IMG/VR virus record: IMGVR_UViG_3300021371_000073
Span: 1-30,382 of that record
Direction: 5' to 3' (one strand)
Length of the DNA: 30,382 nucleotides
DNA from: a virus
Shown: positions 5,805 to 12,070 of the stretch, piece by piece
How positions within the stretch are numbered: the stretch's first letter is position 1
Layout of the letters: the number at the start of each line of letters is the position of its first letter
The notes under the pieces: generated by a model
What the model was told of the DNA's origin: nothing
What the model saw: only the letters and a program-made list of their open reading frames with translations
Databases searched by the model: none
Translations under genes and position numbers: made by a program

Positions 5805-6644
5805 ATGACTAAACAACAACAAACTGAACACAATATGTTAATGGACTTTATCGAACACGATTGTAAAGTCAACATTAATGAAAAAATAGATTATCCACCA
5901 GTAGCATTAAGTTATGGTGAAAAACTTTTAAAATCTGAAAGTGGTGATAAATTAGTACCTATTGCTTTAGGAACTTACGGAAACTTATCCGTAGTTACTG
6001 CACCACCAAAAACTATGAAAACATTTTTTATATCTTTATTAGCATCAGTTTATTTAAGTGGATCAAATATATACGGTGGTAACTTAAAAGGACATAAAGG
6101 TAATGGGCATCTTTTACACATAGATACAGAACAAGGTTTATGGCATTGTCAAAAGGTATTTAAAAGACCATTAACAATGGATTCAAGTATAAATACAAAT
6201 AACTACCATACATTTGGTTTAAGGTCAATAGACCACAAAATGCGAATAGATTTTATAGATTACTATTTAGAAAACAAAATAGATAAACCAAGTTTAATAA
6301 TAATAGATGGTATTGCTGATTTATGTAGTGATGCAAATGCAATAGTAGAATCAAATGCTTTAGTACAAAAATTAATGGAGTGGAGTGCTAAATACAAATG
6401 TCATATTATAAATGTAATACACCAAAACTATGGCAGTCAAAAATTAGGTACTGGGCATTTAGGAAGTTTTCTTGAAAAAAAAGCAGAAACAGTTATAGCA
6501 TTAGAAGCGAATACAGTAAATAAAGATTGGGTAACTGTTAAGTGTGGTAGGTCAAGGGGTTATTCTTTTGATACTTTTTCGTTTGAAGTTAACGATGTAG
6601 GCTTACCACAAATAGTAAATAATATTTATGATCCTTTAGCGTAA
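5805..6644 (+). CDS. RecA-like (RepA/AAA_25-type) replication ATPase
   Basis: A 279-residue protein. SVVTAPPKTMKTFF carries a degenerate Walker A (PPKTMKT, about 67-73), HLLHIDTEQG follows near 103-111, and the Walker B is SLIIIDGIADL (about 163-173). Next come a Gln/His sensor region IINVIHQN and GTGHLGSFLEKKAETVI. This is the layout of the RepA/DnaB-like RecA-fold ATPases (AAA_25), used by plasmids and phages as replicative helicases or helicase loaders. It is the only helicase-like protein in the genome, so it probably drives replication with SSB and the DnaA-like protein at 9286. The stop overlaps the next ATG by one base. Confidence 0.8.
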   Translation: MTKQQQTEHNMLMDFIEHDCKVNINEKIDYPPVALSYGEKLLKSESGDKLVPIALGTYGNLSVVTAPPKTMKTFFISLLASVYLSGSNIYGGNLKGHKGNGHLLHIDTEQGLWHCQKVFKRPLTMDSSINTNNYHTFGLRSIDHKMRIDFIDYYLENKIDKPSLIIIDGIADLCSDANAIVESNALVQKLMEWSAKYKCHIINVIHQNYGSQKLGTGHLGSFLEKKAETVIALEANTVNKDWVTVKCGRSRGYSFDTFSFEVNDVGLPQIVNNIYDPLA

Positions 6645-7123
6645 TGGTAGAAAAAACAATGATTCTTATTGCACAAAAGCACAAAACCTGGATAGAGATA
6701 GTTACCAGCTTTGGTTGCCCAAAAGAAACATCAGAAGATATAGTACAAGAAATGTATATTAAGATAAATAAAAAACTAAATAAAGGTTTAGATATTATGT
6801 ACAAGGATGAAGTTAATTACTACTATATATTTAAAACATTAAGAACATTATTTTACGATTTAAAACGCAAAGAAAAAAACATTACTATTATTAATATTGA
6901 AGATGTAGATATTGATAAATCTATTTCAGATATAGATTATGATAAGGCATACGCAATAATAAAAAAGGAATTAGATAATATGTTTTGGTATGATAGAAAA
7001 GTATTTGAAATAATTAATAGTGGTGAAAGCATAGCTGAATTTAGTAGAAAATCATACATACAATATTATTCATTGTATAATACCTACAACAAAGTAAAAG
7101 ATAAACTAAAAAAATTATTATGA
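6644..7123 (+). CDS. Phage sigma-70/ECF-like factor
   Basis: A 159-residue protein with the two-domain layout of a small sigma factor. A region-2-like helix SEDIVQEMYIKINKKL (30-45; compare AEDLVQEVFLKLW of ECF sigmas) is followed by YYYIFKTLRTLFYDLKRKEK (59-78). An acidic linker leads to a region-4-like helix-turn-helix at about 112-158 (VFEIINSGESIAEFSRKSYI, then SLYNTYNKVKDKLKKLL). Such proteins occur in Bacteroidota phages. It could redirect host RNA polymerase, and the five CGTTATATA elements before late operons are an obvious candidate target. The ATG overlaps the preceding stop. Confidence 0.72.
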   Translation: MVEKTMILIAQKHKTWIEIVTSFGCPKETSEDIVQEMYIKINKKLNKGLDIMYKDEVNYYYIFKTLRTLFYDLKRKEKNITIINIEDVDIDKSISDIDYDKAYAIIKKELDNMFWYDRKVFEIINSGESIAEFSRKSYIQYYSLYNTYNKVKDKLKKLL

Positions 7124-7266
7124 AATTAGGAAACCTTATTTACTACATTACTAAATATACTGGTATAAAATACCTTGTTGATACTTGGCATAAATACAGA
7201 GGTACAAAATGTAACTGCAATAAACGAAGAAAAAAATTAAACGAAATAAAAATTGAACGATGGTAA
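7120..7266 (+). CDS. Small CxC-KR protein
   Basis: A 48-residue ORF: MKLGNLIYYITKYTGIKYLV, then KCNCNKRRKKLNEIKIERW. The form 'MKLG-x-L-I-x3-T-K-x-T-G-I-K ... C-x-C-x-K-R-x3-LN' recurs in my recollection of small Bacteroidota phage proteins, sometimes with CGC in place of CNC. The two Cys residues could bind a metal in a multimer. It starts with an ATGA overlap on the sigma-like gene and overlaps the next gene by 7 bases, so it is tightly coupled. The function is unknown. Confidence 0.65.
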   Translation: MKLGNLIYYITKYTGIKYLVDTWHKYRGTKCNCNKRRKKLNEIKIERW

Positions 7267-7478
7267 AATTTAATAAACAAGATTATGCAAAATGGGAAAA
7301 CTTTAGAATGGGTACAAAGCAACACATTACTAACAAAGAATTTGAATTGGTTTGTAAACTACACGCTGAATACCATAACGGAGGACATAACTACTATAAA
7401 CCTTGTACCTGCAACCCAAAAACAATAAAGCAATGGATAAAAGATTTAAACGCAATTTGGAACAATGGTATTAAATAA
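7260..7478 (+). CDS. Small Cys/His-rich protein
   Basis: A 72-residue basic protein. The middle contains CKLHAEYHNGGHNYYKPCTC with several Cys and His residues that could form a zinc site, followed by PKTIKQWIKDLNAIW, a helix that could sit on DNA. It overlaps both neighbours. A small DNA- or RNA-binding regulator is a reasonable guess, but the family is not identified. Confidence 0.65.
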   Translation: MVKFNKQDYAKWENFRMGTKQHITNKEFELVCKLHAEYHNGGHNYYKPCTCNPKTIKQWIKDLNAIWNNGIK

Positions 7479-7878
7479 AATACACCATCTTGAAAAAGCT
7501 ATGGTAGTGCTGCTAAATTTTGATGGTTGGGAATTAGAATGGAGTGGGGAGGGTATGGAACGTTACGATGCTAAAGGCAAAACACCTAAAGGTTTTGATT
7601 GTGTTATAGAAATGAAATTTAGAAAAACATACTATGAAACCAAGATGCTTGAAAAAGATAAATACGATGCTTTAATGAAGTTGGGCAAAGATGTAATAAA
7701 GATTTATTTTGTAAATGATCCAAAAGGTAATTTTATGTATTACTTAAATACATTAGAGATGCCAAAGACCGAAAAGAAATATTGCCCAGATACTACAATG
7801 TGGACAAAAAAAAGACTGCTTAAAGATGTATATCTACTAAAGGAAAACGATGCAGTTAGAATTAATTTGAATGAATAG
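7465..7878 (+). CDS. Putative PD-(D/E)XK-type endonuclease
   Basis: A 137-residue protein. FDGWELEWSGEGMERYDAKG leads to GFDCVIEMKFRKTYYETKML, where Asp and the E-x-K of IEMK give a D...ExK active-site pattern (about residues 43-51). YDALMKLGKDVIKIYFVNDPKG continues the beta-alpha core. This is consistent with a phage nuclease of the restriction-endonuclease-like fold. It starts inside the end of the previous gene (14-base overlap). The specificity is unknown. Confidence 0.65.
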   Translation: MVLNKIHHLEKAMVVLLNFDGWELEWSGEGMERYDAKGKTPKGFDCVIEMKFRKTYYETKMLEKDKYDALMKLGKDVIKIYFVNDPKGNFMYYLNTLEMPKTEKKYCPDTTMWTKKRLLKDVYLLKENDAVRINLNE

Positions 7879-7890
7879 TTATCAATATTT

Positions 7891-7920
7891 TTGTTTATAA
7901 GTTAATTAATAGTATATTTG
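7891..7920 (+). promoter_or_regulatory. Bacteroidota-type promoter, middle early operon
   Basis: TTG (7891-7893), 19 bases, then TATATTTG (7913-7920), an exact TAnnTTTG match with ideal spacing. The predicted start near 7927 leaves a short A-rich leader before the ATG at 7945. It is probably the promoter for 7945 to about 9864 and perhaps further. Confidence 0.72.
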
Positions 7921-7944
7921 TTATTATTAATTTAAAAAAAACAA

Positions 7945-8112
7945 ATGTTACACACAAAACGAATACAAGATTTAATTGATTTAACTAAAACAACTGATAA
8001 TAGTTATTTGTTGCATCAACTTGAACTTTTACAATTAGAAATTGAAAGGGATATTATACAAACAAAGTATGATACTATCGATGAATGTTACGAAAAAATA
8101 AATAAAAAATAA
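7945..8112 (+). CDS. Small helical protein
   Basis: A 55-residue ORF, MLHTKRIQDLIDLTKTTDNS..., followed by LLHQLELLQLEIERDIIQ, a heptad-like helix. It is the first gene after the promoter at 7891-7920, with the leader aaaaaaaacaaATG. The sequence is consistent with a helical hairpin. The function is unknown. Confidence 0.62.
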   Translation: MLHTKRIQDLIDLTKTTDNSYLLHQLELLQLEIERDIIQTKYDTIDECYEKINKK

Positions 8113-8119
8113 TAAACAA

Positions 8120-8236
8120 ATGGAACGAACAACAACACTTATGAAAATAGCATTTAGGTTATACAACAAATGCTTAACTGAACTAACAGTTGAAGAAAAA
8201 AATAATGTTATGGATATATACCAAGATTTTTACTAA
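8120..8236 (+). CDS. Small hypothetical protein
   Basis: A 38-residue ORF: MERTTTLMKIAFRLYNKCLT, then ELTVEEKNNVMDIYQDFY. It starts after taaacaa, seven bases from the previous stop, and its TAA shares a base with the next ATG. The tight packing supports a real gene. The function is unknown. Confidence 0.52.
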   Translation: MERTTTLMKIAFRLYNKCLTELTVEEKNNVMDIYQDFY

Positions 8237-8430
8237 TGATACAGATAGCAGTAGGGTTAATAGTATTAAGTTTCTTTGTACCAGCAGAACCAACATTTTA
8301 TACTTTAAGAAATAAAGGGTATGTAAAACTTGCACAAGTATTAGAAACATTAATAACTGGATTAGCAATAATATGTCAATGGTCTTGGTACTTTACTTTT
8401 TTCTACATAATAATAAGTATATTCAGATGA
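8236..8430 (+). CDS. Small membrane protein, two TM segments
   Basis: A 64-residue protein with hydrophobic helices at about 2-18 (IQIAVGLIVLSFFVPAE) and 38-62 (VLETLITGLAIICQWSWYFTFFYIIIS), joined by a basic loop (RNKGYVK). It is located in the early region, away from the lysis cassette. This argues for a role in altering the host membrane or in superinfection exclusion, but that is inference. The ATG overlaps the upstream TAA and its TGA overlaps the next ATG. Confidence 0.62.
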   Translation: MIQIAVGLIVLSFFVPAEPTFYTLRNKGYVKLAQVLETLITGLAIICQWSWYFTFFYIIISIFR

Positions 8431-8576
8431 AAGTAAGCAAAGCAGTATGGGATGGTTTAAAAGAGCAAATAGAACACTTTACAGAACAAGATAAAGAAAT
8501 AACTGATATAACAATTACATATCAAGTAAGACCAGCAGAAAACAAAAACTATTTAAAACTAACAGTAAAACAATGA
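8427..8576 (+). CDS. Small hypothetical protein upstream of the exonuclease
   Basis: A 49-residue ORF, MKVSKAVWDGLKEQIEHFTE, then DITITYQVRPAENKNYLKLT. I chose the ATG at 8427 (ATGA overlap with the membrane-protein stop) over an ATG at 8373, whose extra residues are an out-of-frame reading of the membrane gene. A helix followed by a beta-hairpin is visible. It overlaps the exonuclease start by four bases. The function is unknown. Confidence 0.6.
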   Translation: MKVSKAVWDGLKEQIEHFTEQDKEITDITITYQVRPAENKNYLKLTVKQ

Positions 8577-9286
8577 TATTATTAGTAGATGCAGATAGTT
8601 TAATATTCGCTGCTTGTTATAAGAAACGTGAACACCCAGAAGATGAAAAGTACTATACAGATATAGAAGATGCAAGGGCAAAGTTTGATGAGCAATATAT
8701 GTCAATAGTAAACCACCTTGAAGAAATGTACCAAATAGATAAGGTAATAACCTTTAGTGGATCAAAGGGTAACTTTAGAAAACTTATAACAAACGATTAT
8801 AAAGCCAATAGAAAAAAACAAGAGTTACCACCATTGCTAAATGAAATGCACAAATTTGTAAAAGAACATTACGATTCAGTATATGGTTATGGTATTGAAA
8901 CTGATGATATGGTTGCAAGGTACTGGAAGCAACTAACCGATGAATTAGGTAGGGATGAAGTAATGATTGTATCAATAGATAAAGACTACAAACAATTCCC
9001 TTGCTTGATGTACAACTATCACTATAAGCACAAAGAAGTATTAGACATTTCAGAAGATGAAGCGTTATATAATTTCTATGAACAAATGATAGTAGGGGAT
9101 ACTGCTGATAATGTAAACTACTTTAAAGGTAAAGGTGTAAGGTTTGCACAAAAGTATTTTGAAGATTGCCAAACAAAATACCAATACACAAAAAAGATGT
9201 ACGAATTATTTAAAGAACAATACAAAGGAAAAGCAAAACAAAAATATATAGAGTGCTACAACCTTTTAAAATTAAGAACCAATTAA
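8573..9286 (+). CDS. Phage 5'-3' exonuclease (FEN/PIN-like)
   Basis: A 237-residue protein with the acidic clusters of the phage flap-endonuclease/RNase H family. These are ILLVDADSL (2-10), a basic NDYKANRK (about 74-81), ETDDMVA, SIDKDYKQ and VGDTADNV. The last is the helix-hairpin-helix lead-in usually written GDxxDNIPG. These Asp residues bind two metals. It would remove RNA primers and process flaps during phage replication or recombination. It is slightly short, lacking an extended C-terminal domain. The TAA shares its last base with the ATG of the DnaA-like gene. Confidence 0.83.
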   Translation: MILLVDADSLIFAACYKKREHPEDEKYYTDIEDARAKFDEQYMSIVNHLEEMYQIDKVITFSGSKGNFRKLITNDYKANRKKQELPPLLNEMHKFVKEHYDSVYGYGIETDDMVARYWKQLTDELGRDEVMIVSIDKDYKQFPCLMYNYHYKHKEVLDISEDEALYNFYEQMIVGDTADNVNYFKGKGVRFAQKYFEDCQTKYQYTKKMYELFKEQYKGKAKQKYIECYNLLKLRTN

Positions 9287-9864
9287 TGGATATACAAAAA
9301 CACGAAATAGAACTTAATAGAATAAAAAGCTATGTAGATAAACATAGTGGATATGATATAAGCACAAGGTCAAGAAAAGCTGAAGTAGTATTGTTTAGAG
9401 CATTGTACTTTAAATTAGCCATAGATACCACAAGTTGGTCATTAGAGAAAATAGGCAAAATAGTTAATAGGGATCACTCAACAGTATTACACGCAAGAAA
9501 AAATCTATTTGATGAACTAATGAAAAATAAACATCTAACAAACCTATATGATATATATAGAATAGAAGTATTAGGTCAACAAGTAAAAACTTATTATAAA
9601 GATGTAGAACAATACAACAGACTAAAAGAAAAGTATAACGATTTATTGGCTTTAAAAATACCTAACAATTTAGGGTACGAACTAACCAAAAACGAAACTG
9701 CATATAGAAAACTAAATAAAGAAGATAAAAATGTATATGATGAACGTGCAGAACTTGTATTAAAGTCTTTTGAATGGAAACGTAAAGATGAACAACGTGA
9801 AGAAGTTTACGATATAATTATTGGTGAACCAACAGTAACGGATGCAAGAGCAAGTTTAAGATAA
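9286..9864 (+). CDS. Protein with DnaA domain IV-like DNA-binding motif
   Basis: A 192-residue protein. Residues about 25-75 follow the DnaA C-terminal domain, including SLEKIGKIVNRDHSTVLHAR, whose RDHSTV matches the DnaA-box recognition signature. There is no AAA+ ATPase domain; instead a coiled-coil and charged tail follow. It may bind a phage or host origin, guide the RecA-like ATPase, or compete with host DnaA. I chose the ATG at 9286 (sharing a base with the upstream stop); an upstream TTG at 9253 lies inside the exonuclease. Confidence 0.75.
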   Translation: MDIQKHEIELNRIKSYVDKHSGYDISTRSRKAEVVLFRALYFKLAIDTTSWSLEKIGKIVNRDHSTVLHARKNLFDELMKNKHLTNLYDIYRIEVLGQQVKTYYKDVEQYNRLKEKYNDLLALKIPNNLGYELTKNETAYRKLNKEDKNVYDERAELVLKSFEWKRKDEQREEVYDIIIGEPTVTDARASLR

Positions 9865-9876
9865 AAAAAATAAAAT

Positions 9877-10020
9877 ATGGATTGGGAATTAGAAATACAA
9901 CTGCACTACCCACACGATCGTTTTATGTTAGGGTGGGAATTTTTACAAGCAACTGAAGAATATGATTATAGAACTATAAAACTATATTTATTTATAGTAA
10001 CATTTACTTTAGACTTTTAA
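9877..10020 (+). CDS. Small protein, YPHDRF..GWEF pattern
   Basis: A 47-residue ORF: MDWELEIQLHYPHDRFMLGW, then YDYRTIKLYLFIVTFTLDF. The C-terminal 15 residues are strongly hydrophobic and could be a beta-hairpin or a short membrane-contacting segment. Similar miniproteins with a YP-x-DR-x3-GW core appear, in my recollection, in Bacteroidota phages. It lies between the DnaA-like gene and the PAPS-reductase-like gene, with one base to the latter. The function is unknown. Confidence 0.6.
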   Translation: MDWELEIQLHYPHDRFMLGWEFLQATEEYDYRTIKLYLFIVTFTLDF

Positions 10021-10021
10021 T

Positions 10022-10882
10022 ATGAAAACAGTAAATAGTTTAAGTGGTGGTAAAACATCATCATACATAGCAGCTAATTATACTGCTGATCATAATGTAT
10101 TTGCTTTAGTAAGAACAAATGATAAGAACTGTATTTTTCCCGATAAAAAAATAAGACAAGAGGTTAGTGATAGAATTGGAACTGAATTTGTTGGTACTTT
10201 AGAAATGGACACAATAATATATACTATGTTGGATTTAGAACAATATATAGGTAAAAATATTATATGGACAACAGGTTTAACTTTTGAAAATTTAATAGAT
10301 AGTCCATCAAATAATATGTTGCCAAGTCCATTAAGAAGATATTGTACTGCTGAATTAAAAATGAAACCTATATTTGATTGGTGGTTAAAAACTATTGGTA
10401 AACCTGCAATTTTTAGAATAGGGTTTAGAGCAAATGAACAAAACAGAGCAAAAAATGTTATTGAAAAATATAATAAAAATGGTTTTTTAGAAATGAAACA
10501 TATAATTGGTAAACATAAAAATGGTAATAATAAATGGAAAATTACTGAATGGCAAAGACAAGAACACCCATTAATATCAATAGATAATCCAATATATAAA
10601 GATGATATAGAAAATTATTGGAATAACAAACCTGTAAGATTTGCTAAATTAAATAATTGTGTAGGTTGTTTTCATAGAAGTATTCCATTACTTAAAAAAA
10701 TGTGGCAAACACACGAAAATAAAATGCAGTTTTTTTCAAATTTAGAAAAAAATAGAAAATACCCTAAAGATACTTTAACTGCTAAAGACACAACATACGA
10801 ACAAATTAAAAATTGGAAAATACAAACAGAATTGTCATTTGATGATTTTGATGAATGTGATTCGGGATATTGTGGAATATAA
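10022..10882 (+). CDS. PAPS reductase-like (PP-loop) protein
   Basis: A 286-residue protein that starts MKTVNSLSGGKTSSYIA; SGGKTSS (8-14) is the PP-loop of the adenine-nucleotide alpha-hydrolase superfamily (PAPS reductase, DndC, tRNA thiolases). Cys residues lie at RRYCTAELK, in NNCVGCFHR (CxxC) and near the C-terminus (ECDSGYCGI), possibly forming a metal or Fe-S site. Phage members are often labelled CysH-like but their substrate is unknown. With a DNA methylase close by, sulfur or nucleotide chemistry on DNA or tRNA is possible but unproven. No DndD/E-like partner is present. Confidence 0.75.
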   Translation: MKTVNSLSGGKTSSYIAANYTADHNVFALVRTNDKNCIFPDKKIRQEVSDRIGTEFVGTLEMDTIIYTMLDLEQYIGKNIIWTTGLTFENLIDSPSNNMLPSPLRRYCTAELKMKPIFDWWLKTIGKPAIFRIGFRANEQNRAKNVIEKYNKNGFLEMKHIIGKHKNGNNKWKITEWQRQEHPLISIDNPIYKDDIENYWNNKPVRFAKLNNCVGCFHRSIPLLKKMWQTHENKMQFFSNLEKNRKYPKDTLTAKDTTYEQIKNWKIQTELSFDDFDECDSGYCGI

Positions 10883-10889
10883 AATAGAT

Positions 10890-10997
10890 ATGAAAAAACA
10901 AATACAAAGAATACAACAACTTATTGATAAACTACCTAAAGGTAAAATAAGAAAAGAACTATTTAAAAAGTTACTTAAACTAAAAACAAAGAAATGA
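10890..10997 (+). CDS. Very small basic protein abutting the methylase
   Basis: A 35-residue Lys/Arg-rich helical ORF: MKKQIQRIQQLIDKLPKGKI, then RKELFKKLLKLKTKK. It ends with an ATGA overlap onto the methylase start. Its last codons (acttaaactaaaaacaaag) reappear in the same frame at the end of the methylase gene. A precise deletion between the repeats would leave this ORF intact, ending KTKI in place of KTKK. It may be the ancestral gene into which the methylase cassette was placed. The function is unknown. Confidence 0.5.
   Translation: MKKQIQRIQQLIDKLPKGKIRKELFKKLLKLKTKK
10973..10992. repeat. 20-bp direct repeat, left copy, flanking the methylase
   Basis: acttaaactaaaaacaaaga, identical to 11743-11762. 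It is AT-rich and low-complexity but exact over 20 bases. It is placed at the two edges of the methylase gene in the same codon phase. Confidence 0.8.
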
Positions 10998-11767
10998 TAT
11001 ATAATGAGAATTGCCTTGAAACAATGGCAAGAATGGAAGATAACTATATTGATTTAACAGTAACATCTCCACCTTATGATAATTTAAGAAAATACAACGG
11101 TTATAGTTTTGATTTTGAAAGCATAGCAAAAGAACTTTATAGAGTTACTAAACAAGGTGGTGTGGTTGTTTGGGTAGTTGGTGATGCTACAATAAAAGGT
11201 AGTGAAAGCCTAACATCTTTTAGACAAGCGTTATTTTTTAAAGAATGTGGTTTTAATGTTGAAACAATGATATTTGAAACATCTACTTATATGCCTATAA
11301 GAGCAAATAGATACGATAATAATTTTCAATATATGTTTATTTTTAGTAAAGGTAAACCAAAAACATTTAACCCTATTATGGTTATGAAAAGTGAAAAATC
11401 TTTACAAAGAGGGAAAAGTGGTAGAGATGTTTCTTTTAGGGAATTAGATGGTAAAAGACAAGATAAAAAACCACAAAAAATAACAACGCATAAAAAGAAA
11501 ACAAATATTTGGCGTTTTTTAACTGGGTTTTGTTCTTCTTCTGATAATATAGCAAGTAAACACCCTGCAATATTCCCAGAACAATTAGCAAATGACCATA
11601 TAATAAGCTGGAGTAATGAAGAAGATTTAGTTTACGATCCTTTTATGGGTAGTGGAACAACTGCAAAAATGGCTGAATTAAATAATCGTAAATGGATAGG
11701 AAGTGAAATATCAAAAGAGTATTGTAATATTATAAAAGAAAGACTTAAACTAAAAACAAAGATTTAA
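10994..11767 (+). CDS. Beta-class DNA methyltransferase (N6-adenine or N4-cytosine)
   Basis: A 257-residue amino-methyltransferase. The catalytic motif IV, TSPPYDN (24-30), precedes the SAM-binding motif I, DPFMGSGTT (215-223), the order of the beta class. TSPPY is typical of N4-cytosine enzymes but also occurs in N6-adenine ones. The target-recognition region is the basic stretch at about 120-180 (SEKSLQRGKSGRDVSFRELD, then KKPQKITTHKKKT). No restriction partner is present, so protection from host restriction is the likely role. The gene is bracketed by 20-bp direct repeats. Confidence 0.87.
   Translation: MIYNENCLETMARMEDNYIDLTVTSPPYDNLRKYNGYSFDFESIAKELYRVTKQGGVVVWVVGDATIKGSESLTSFRQALFFKECGFNVETMIFETSTYMPIRANRYDNNFQYMFIFSKGKPKTFNPIMVMKSEKSLQRGKSGRDVSFRELDGKRQDKKPQKITTHKKKTNIWRFLTGFCSSSDNIASKHPAIFPEQLANDHIISWSNEEDLVYDPFMGSGTTAKMAELNNRKWIGSEISKEYCNIIKERLKLKTKI
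11743..11762. repeat. 20-bp direct repeat, right copy, flanking the methylase
   Basis: Identical to 10973-10992 and encodes the methylase C-terminus (LKLKTK). Recombination between the copies would remove 770 bp, i.e. the whole methylase, and restore a short ORF. Confidence 0.8.
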
Positions 11768-11769
11768 TA

Positions 11770-11778
11770 CGTTATATA
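11770..11778 (+). promoter_or_regulatory. CGTTATATA element 1, before the terminase operon
   Basis: CGTTATATA one base before a possible TTG start (11780) and 25 bases before the ATG at 11804. One of five identical nonamers placed before the first gene of each late unit. An A/T-rich tract (atttaata) precedes it, as at the other sites. Confidence 0.6.
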
Positions 11779-11779
11779 A

Positions 11780-12070
11780 TTGAATAAACAAAATACTTTC
11801 AATATGGATAAAAGAAAAAACAACGGAGGTGCAAGGGAGGGTGCTGGTAGACCAAAGAAAGCTGATGAACTAAAACTAATTGAAAAATTAGATAATCTAA
11901 TTGATAATGATGAGGTAATTAAAACATTAGGCAAACAAATCTTTAAAGGTGATTCACGTGCTATGTCATTATACTTTGGTTACAGATATGGTAAACCAAA
12001 AGAAACAGTTGATATAAATTCAAGCGAGGGTTTTAATATAAACTTTAAAGACATTATAAGGTTTAAGTGA
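11780..12070 (+). CDS. terS: Probable terminase small subunit
   Basis: Up to 96 residues from a TTG at 11780, or 88 from the ATG at 11804 (MDKRKNNGGAREGAGRPKKA). GGAREGAGRP is the basic N-terminal motif found in many small terminase and DNA-binding phage proteins. The rest is helical (LIEKLDNLIDNDEVIKTLGK). I favour the ATG at 11804: if CGTTATATA is a promoter it would then have a leader of about 20 bases, although the TTG cannot be excluded. Its TGA overlaps the GTG of the large terminase. It would recognise the packaging site on phage DNA. Confidence 0.72.
   Translation: MNKQNTFNMDKRKNNGGAREGAGRPKKADELKLIEKLDNLIDNDEVIKTLGKQIFKGDSRAMSLYFGYRYGKPKETVDINSSEGFNINFKDIIRFK

Noticed and set aside
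5891-5899. TTATCCACC, one mismatch from a DnaA box
   Set aside because: A single copy inside the ATPase gene with no cluster nearby; not enough for an origin.
9063-9071. A sixth CGTTATATA inside the exonuclease gene
   Set aside because: It lies mid-CDS (codons for A-L-Y-N), lacks the upstream A/T tract, and no gene starts there; probably chance, though it tempers the motif statistics.
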